Assembly (NCBI RefSeq): GCF_000426885.1
Contig: NZ_AUGF01000019.1
Span: 1 to 49,809 of the forward strand
DNA from: Moraxella caprae DSM 19149
GTDB lineage: Bacteria; Pseudomonadota; Gammaproteobacteria; Pseudomonadales; Moraxellaceae
DNA: 49,809 bases
Direction: 5' to 3'
A program made the translations under genes and the position numbers. The notes beneath the pieces were generated by a model. It saw only the letters and a list, made by a program, of their open reading frames with translations. It was not told the DNA's origin and ran no database searches. The stretch's first letter is position 1. Each line of letters begins with the position of its first letter. Below are positions 42,101-49,809 of this stretch, one piece after another.

Positions 42101-45100
42101 GACTGTCAGGCATGACAGGCGACCGCCACAGATTGACCGCTGTGTAGATGACGACAAACATCACAAGGTAAGTCAAGGCGGAAAATAAAGTTTTGCGAAG
42201 TTTTTTCATAATTTATAAATAAAACTTATCTTGATAATTCTAAAATAGGTTTTTAAATTTAAAAAGCTCTAAATATCAAACACCTTGCCACGGTTCATGA
42301 TGCCATTGGGGTCAAACACTGCCTTGATGGCTTTCATGTATTCAATCTCGACAGGCGAGCGGGTATAATCCAAATACGGCTTTTTGGTCATGCCCACGCC
42401 ATGCTCGGCAGAGATTGAGCCTTTGTATTTTTTAATCGTTTCAAAGACGTATTTATTGACCGTTTGGCATTTTGCAAAAAAGTCGTCTTTGGTTAAGTTG
42501 TCGGGTTTTAGGATATTTAGGTGCAAATTACCATCGCCAATATGCCCAAACCAGCAAATCTCAAAATCTGGATAATTGTCCTTGACAATCTGTTCAATGT
42601 CATTGATAAAATCGCCCAAATGCGTAATCAGCACCGACACGTCATTTTTGTAAGGCGTAAATACCGAAATCGTCTCAGAAATGCTCTCACGCAACTTCCA
42701 CAGCTCGTGCAGTTGCCCCACGCTTTGGCTCATCACACCGTCTTCAATAAGACCATCTTCACAACACGTCTCAAACACGCTCATGGCGGTGTCTAGCACG
42801 TCATCGGAGACGGCTTCAAATTCTAGCAAAACATAAAAAGGCGTACGGCTCTCAAAGGGTTCTTTGGCGTGTCCTGCGGTCAATACCTTATCGATTGCCA
42901 CGCTGTCAAAAAATTCAAAAGCAGTTAAGTTTAATGCTTTACCAAACTTATCAAGCAGTTTGACTACCGAGCCAAAATCAGGCACACCCAAAACCATTGC
43001 CGTTAAATTAACAGGCTGTTTTTCAAGTTTTATCAATGCACGAGTTACAAAGCCAAGCGTGCCTTCTGCTCCAATAAACAGATGACGAAAATCGTACCCT
43101 GTGGCGTTTTTTAGCATACCGCCATTGAGCTCCAAAATATCGCCCTTGCCTGTTACCACCGTCAAGCCTAGGATTTGGTTACGAGTCATGCCATAGCGGA
43201 TTACCTTAATGCCACCTGCGTTCGTGCCGATGTTGCCCCCGATTTGGCTTGACCCCGATGAGGCAAAATCCACCGCATAGTATAAGTTTTTGGACTCGGC
43301 AAACTCTTGCAAGGCTTTGGTAATCACGCCAGCTTCGACCTCCACCATGCGGTCGGCTTCATAAAACGTGCCAATGGCATTCATTTTGTCAAAACTTACC
43401 ACCACTTCACCATTGCTTGCCACCGCCCCTGCCGATAGCCCCGTACGCCCACCGCTTGGCACAAGGCAGATGCTATGGGTGTTGGCAAGGCGGACGATGC
43501 GGGCGACTTGTTCGGTCGTCTTGGGAAAAACAACGGCATTTGGCGCAGGAGCAAAATGCTTTGTCCAGTCCTTGCCCCAGTTGTCTAAGCTGTCAGGGTC
43601 GGTTTTGATTTGGCTGTCGTCAAGTATATGACGAACTTCATCCAAAAACGTGGTGTGGTTCATGATGGCTCTCTATGTCTCATTAAAATTTGAAATGCAT
43701 TAATATCATACAATGACGCATTATAACCTTTCAAACGTGCGGTGTAAACGACAAAAAAGTTGTGATATTAACAACAAAAAATTAAGCACTCATCCAAAAA
43801 GCACACTGTAACAAAAACCAAAAAGACAGCTTAAACAAAAGTTAATATTTTACGGTTTGAAGACGCACACTGGGTGTTTCATTATATTAACCATGGGTGG
43901 GTACAGCATGGTTTTTGGACTACTACCATATCTTCAATTATCACAAAAACCCCAAAAATCACTCTCTTCTTAACGCCCTATCCCCCCACCAGTTATCGTT
44001 CACAAAACCGTCCGCATATTTCTCGCCCATTTTGGGGACATCAATGGGCAAATCTAATTCTTTGGCACTTTTACCGCATTATCAATGGACTCGTACCACG
44101 GATTTCTACCAAGACTAAACACGCCCCAGCCCAGTTCGGTGATTTTATCGGCTGGCACGCCCCACGACTCTAATCTTACCCCCACGCCAAGCGGTGCGAT
44201 AAAACGCCCTGCCTTGTCCACCAAATGGCGAATGGTGGTCGCTTCCAAATGGTCGTAATGGTCGTGGCTAATCAGCGCCACATCAATGGCAGGCAGGTTT
44301 TGGCGTGTGATTGGGGCTTTTTGAAGGCGTGGGGCAATCAGCGGTAAATTTAGGGGGTTGGCGTTGTCAAACACGGGGTCGGTCAAAAAGCGTTGTCCGT
44401 CCAATTCCAAAATGGCACTGGCGTGTCCCAGCCAATAATAGGCGAAGTTTTTGGGCTGCCCAAAATGGGTTTTATCCAATAAAATCATCGGTAAACGACC
44501 GTTTGGCGTGTAACCATCATGGCGAATAAAACCGCCTTTGCCTGTGGCTTGGTCGGGACAATAGGGCAAATCATCGGTATAAAGGTTCACAAATTGCCCA
44601 TTTTTGTAATACGGTAAATGGGCAAAACGGCTCTCAATAGGCAATCCGCCCAAATTGCGGTAGAGCATTATGCCCAAAATCGCCACAATCAGCGTGAGTA
44701 CGCCCAAAGTGGCTAGGGTGAATTTTAGGAGTTTTTTAAAAATAGGTTTCATCATACATCAAATAAATCAAACCATTAGGATTTGGGCGTCCTAATGGTT
44801 TTGGCTTAGATTGCAAGTGCGTTATTATAGCAAATTGGGGATATTTTGGAAAATTGAGTGTTGTTATAGGTGGGTATAAGGTGGGGTTGTGGTTTAATTG
44901 ATATTATTCAACTATTCCACAATATTAAATTCACCATATAGCCTAGCCATATTTTCTCTTTTAATTCTGAATCCAGAGCCATGATCATGGGTTTTTCCTT
45001 TTTTATTGCCTGTTTTATACGCACCAACTCGCACATCATACATAATCACACCTCCATCAAGCAAAAGCAAAAAATTTTCAAAAGAAATAAAACTAGAAAA

Positions 45101-48100
45101 AATTGTGGCTTGAGTAAAGTGAAAATGTTCTATATCATCAATTCTTTGCGTTTCAGCCCTAACAAAAGCTAAATTTTCTATTTTTTGAATGGCTCTTCTT
45201 AACTGTTCAAAACTATAATAAACGGAACGGTCAATTCTTCCGTTACAATCAACTAAAATATATAATCTTTCATTTGTATAATCTATCTCTAATGAAAAAC
45301 TAGCTCCCGATACATGCGTATTAAATCTCCCGCAAAAAATTGAAGTATGCAATACTTTAATATCGGGGTAACAGCTATCAGGAGAGCCGTAATTTTCCCT
45401 TAAGTATGTATTAGCTCCCTTTGGCATTGTTGGACTTTTAGTAAATAAAGTTACATAACTTTCACTTAAATTACGTTGAGACTTAATTTCAAAGCCGTGT
45501 AAATCAGCTTCTCTAAGATTATTTTCAGCAACACCTATCAAATCCTCAAAAGTCTTACCAATACCTGTACTGTTACTACGTCTACTAGGGGAAAATCCTA
45601 AATTTTTGACTCTGTGAAAGTCTGCGATGAAAAGTTCTAGATTACTTGGCATATTTATCTCCTAAATTAAGATGTTTATTGGGTAAAAGATCATGAATGG
45701 AGCATTGTAAAATTGTTGCTAGTTTGTAAACATGCTCAAGATTACAATCTTTTTGACCACTTTCAATCTGATTGATGAAAGCCTGGGAATATCCCAATTC
45801 ATTAGCAAGTTGTTCTTGAGTGAATGCTCGTTCACGCCTAAATCGGATAATATTTAGTCGAATATTCGACTGAATACCTTCAAAATTATCTAATTGCATA
45901 AATTTCATCCCCAAAATTGTTTTTACTTAACATTTTTCTCATTATGTGATAAAATTATTGTGGTTTCAAAAACTCATAGGTTATAAAATACACAATGAAT
46001 ACAGATTTATCATGGTTGCTTGAATGGTCTTTCAAAGAAAGAAGTGCTGTTTTACTGGCTCATAAAATTCATCGTTATCCAGCAATGTTTATTCCTGAGC
46101 TTGCTGAAAAAATCATTCTTACCTTCTCAAAAGAAGATGATGTTGTTTTGGATATTTTTTCAGGCAGTGGCACTACTGTGCTTGAAGCAAGGAGATTGCA
46201 TAGACAAGCCAAAGGAATAGAAATAAATCCTTTGGCAATTCTTATATCAAAAGTTAAAAATACATATATTGATAGATTGTTATTGGAGAAAGAAATCAAA
46301 CAATGGCAATCCATTTTCCTACAAAATAGTTTTCCAGAACATCAAATCACAAATAAAGATTTTTGGTTTCATCATATTACTAATAAGTCTGTAAATGATG
46401 CAGTTGGTGCTATTAATCTTATAGAAAACAGAAATGTTCAAGATTTTTTAAAAGTATGTATTAGTGAAATTATTCGTGAAATATCTTATTGTGTTCATAG
46501 CGGTTTTAAAATGCATAAGGATAAAAAAAAGACAGAAAAGGAGCTTTCCTTTGATAAGTTAGAATTTTTGGAAAAAATCCAACCAATTATAGAAAGAAAT
46601 AAGCAAGCAGTTCAAGAATTAAAAAAAATCAATGAGAGACAATACTCTTTTAATGTGTATTTCCATGATAGTAGAGAGAAACTAGAATTAATTGGGAATA
46701 ATAGCGTAGATTTGATTTTAACGTCCCCACCTTATGGAGACAGTCGAACAACGGTTGCTTACGGTCAATTTTCTGCTTTCTCTTCAGAGCTATTTAATTT
46801 AAAAGGGTTTTATGATAGACCAATTCGTCATTTAGATAATGATTTACTGGGGGGGCAAACTAAGAATATTGATATCTACAACTTAAATCAAAAATCCCTA
46901 ACACTCAAAAATATTCAAGAGTTATTTCTAGCTAGAATAATGACGGCTCAAGATGAAAAAGAAAAGAAAAAAATATCAGATAGACTAAAAGACATTTTAG
47001 CTTTTTACAATGATCTAGATATGTGTATTGACAATGGTTCTGACTATCTTAAAACCAATGGTTTTTTTGTAATGGTAACGGCTTCGAGAGTAGTGCATAA
47101 TACAAAACTACACACAGATATTATTATTGCAGAATTAGCCATTCATTATGGATTAAAATTAAAAAATATTTATTATAGAGACATTTTAAATAAAAGAATG
47201 CCAAGCAAAGTAAGCGCAACAAACATCAAAGGTGAAACCACAACAACCATGACTCAAGAAAGTATTATAGTTTTGCAAAAGATATAACAAAAAAACACCG
47301 CCTTTCCCAAGGCGGTGTTCCCCCTATCCCCAAATTACCCCCTCAAACTCCCCATATCAATCACAAAGCGATATTTCACATCACTCTTTTGCATTCTTCA
47401 TAAGCGGTGTTGATGTCTTGCATATCAATCATTTCCACATCCGGCACGATATTATGCTCGGCACAAAAATCCAGCATTTCTTGCGTCTCACGAATTCCAC
47501 CAATCACAGAAGCCGAAATACTACGGCGACCCATAATCATCGGCACGGTGTTGATGGTTTGTTCCAGCTCGCCCACCAAGCCGACTAGCACCAGCGTGCC
47601 GTCCAATGCCAAAGTCAGCACATAGGGTTTTAAATCGTGGGTGTATGGCACCGTGTCAATGATTAAATCAAAGGTGTTTGCCACCTCGAACATCTGACCC
47701 TCATCGGTAGACAGCACCACACGGCTCGCCCCCAAACGGTAAGTGTCATCGGATTTGCCGACAGAGCGGGTAAACAGCGTTACTTCCGCCCCCATTGCGT
47801 GAGCGAGTTTGACCGCCATATGCCCCAGTCCGCCAAGTCCGACAACAGCGACTTTTGAGCCAGCCTTGACATTCCAATGTCTAAGGGGCGAGTAGGTGGT
47901 AATGCCTGCACACAAAAGAGGGGCAACCGCTTTGGTGTCCAATTCTTCAGAGACTTTTAACACAAAATCTTCGCTCACCACAATGCCTGTACTGTAACCG
48001 CCTTGTGTTGGTGTGCCGTCAAAGCGGTCAATACCGCCATAAGTGCCTGTGTTGCCGTGCTCGCAATATTGCTCCAAACCGTGTAAGCAAGGACTGCATT

Positions 48101-49809
48101 CACGGCACGAATCCACCATACAGCCCACGCCCACCAAGTCGCCAACTTTGAATTTATGGGCATTTTTGCCGACTTGGGTAACTCGTCCGATGATTTCGTG
48201 TCCGACCACAATCGGGTAAGTGTGGGTAAAGCCCCAATCGTTCCTAGCGGTATGCAAATCCGAATGGCACACGCCACAATATAAAATATCAATCAAAACA
48301 TCGTCATCACACAAGGCACGGCGTTCAAAGGCGTAAGGAGCTAGTGAGGTGGTTGCCGAAAAAGCGGCGTAGGATTTGACAGGGTGGGTCATTTGGTGTT
48401 CCTAAAATGGTTAAAAATATGGGTATTATAAGGGATTTGAATTATTGGGGATAATGGATAATTTTGATAGGTAGATATTAGTTAAAATGATGATTGGATT
48501 TTCAGGCTGCCTGAAAACAAATGCCGTCCAAAATATCAGACGGCATTTGTTTTGTGCTTATTTTAAATACTTCGCGTGAAACGCAATATGCTCACCAATA
48601 AAACTAGCAATAAAATAATAAGAATGGTCAAAACCTGCTTGCAAATTAAACTGATAATGCACGCCCAATTTATCCGCCATTTGACAAAACAATTCAGGTT
48701 TTAATTGCGTGTGCAAAAACTCATCTTTATCGCCCTGCTCAATCAAAATAGGTAGATTTTTTTGTTTAATTTCAAGATGATGTTTTTCTAATAACGCCAC
48801 GCTATCATAATCCGCCCACGCCTGTTTGTCATCACCCAAATAAGCAGTAAATGCCTTTTGCCCCCAAGTCACTTGCGTGGGTGCGACAATCGGTGAAAAT
48901 GCCGAAACACTTTGATAAACATCGGGATTTTTAAAGGCAATCATCAACGCCCCGTGTCCCCCCCCATTGAATACCCAAAAATGGACTGTGTGCCGCTCGT
49001 GGGGAAATGCTCGTTAATCAACGCAGGCAATTCTGTCGCAATATAATCATACATTTGATAATGGCTTGCCCAAGGCTCTTGTGTGGCATTGACATAAAAT
49101 CCCGCCCCTTGCCCCAAATCATAAGCGTCATCATCTGCCACGCTCTCGCCACGGGGCGAAGTGTCGGGAGCAACGACAATCAGGTTATACTCATCGGCAT
49201 AGCGTTGATAGCCTGATTTGGTGATGAAATTTTGCTCGGTGCAAGTTAAGCCAGACAGCCAATATAAAACGGGTAATTTTTGATTTTTGGCGGTATCAGG
49301 TAAATAAATGGCAAATTTCATTTCACAATTTAGGCAATCTGAAAAATGTTGCCAAATTTGTTGTTCGCCGTTAAAAATGCGGTGGGTTTGAATTAAATTC
49401 ATAAATATTATTCTCTGATAATAATGACAGGAACGGTAAATTCGGTCTGCACGAAAATATCATTCGATGCTATCTACACTTTTAAAAAGCACAGAATCAT
49501 AATCAATAAGTTCAATATTCATATGTTAGAAACAGTCGCGTTATTTACAGTATTAAGGTAAAATACTGCAAATGAACATACACAAAAACACAAGACTGCT
49601 TCCCCACCATAGGGAAGCCATTTGGACTGCTTACCATAAGAACAAGCAATCAGTGACTTCACTGGCACTCGAGTACAAAGTATCAAGACCTACCATTTAC
49701 AAGGTCTTAAAACTTGCTCGTGTTAAACTGCTTAAACCCCAAACCAGTACCAACAATCGCTTTAAACAAGCCAAGTATGGCATTAAACGCTTAGCTAAGA
49801 TTGAAAAAT

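Overview
The window looks like a chromosomal segment of a Moraxella species, most likely Moraxella bovoculi or a close relative. It opens with a small type V-A (Cas12a) CRISPR array whose repeat ends in the Moraxella crRNA stem sequence. It also carries a neisserial-type FetA receptor, a Moraxellaceae-style pyrB/pyrX pair, and an IS481-family transposase start at the far end. Names come from recognising protein motifs by eye; no database search was run.

Layout. 1-500: an IS1-like element has split a Cas12a CRISPR array inside a repeat. 0.6-8 kb: tRNA-modification pair cmoA/cmoB, msrA, a wrecked Tat-exported PhoX-type phosphatase, and a pyrE - toxin-antitoxin - gshB run. 8-17 kb: a ZnuD-like TonB receptor, rpsB-tsf, and a three-gene CheX / CheY / membrane CheA-like signalling locus. 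17-27 kb: accD-folC-dedD and a tryptophan cluster (trpF, trpB, trpA) in which two related PIN toxin-antitoxin cassettes are embedded. 27-33 kb: gdhA, then pyrB and pyrX with a HEPN/MNT toxin-antitoxin pair and a Sel1-repeat gene between them. 33-44 kb: ferric-siderophore receptor fetA, a mechanosensitive channel, divergent efp/epmB, fxsA, ruvC, a uracil-type permease, a thioredoxin-like protein and an FAD-linked 2-hydroxyacid dehydrogenase. 44-49.8 kb: an accessory segment with a deleted metallo-hydrolase, an MvaI-like restriction-modification system, a frameshifted zinc alcohol dehydrogenase, a frameshifted S-formylglutathione hydrolase separated from it by neisserial DNA-uptake sequences, and an IS481 transposase.

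Themes. (1) Four toxin-antitoxin cassettes sit inside housekeeping biosynthetic operons. Three of them start exactly 8 nt after the upstream gene's TAG stop, and that TAG forms part of the antitoxin ribosome binding site. (2) A CheA-like histidine kinase with its own membrane sensor, a CheY and a CheX phosphatase form a compact pathway with no receptor or CheW in view. (3) Paired uptake sequences beside fghA are evidence for import of DNA from a Neisseriaceae donor. (4) A family of short elements with TTAGGGCG-type inverted ends is scattered between genes. (5) Six genes carry frameshifts, nearly all in homopolymers. Some may be real decay or phase variation, but the pattern is also that of long-read assembly error, so reads should be checked before calling pseudogenes.
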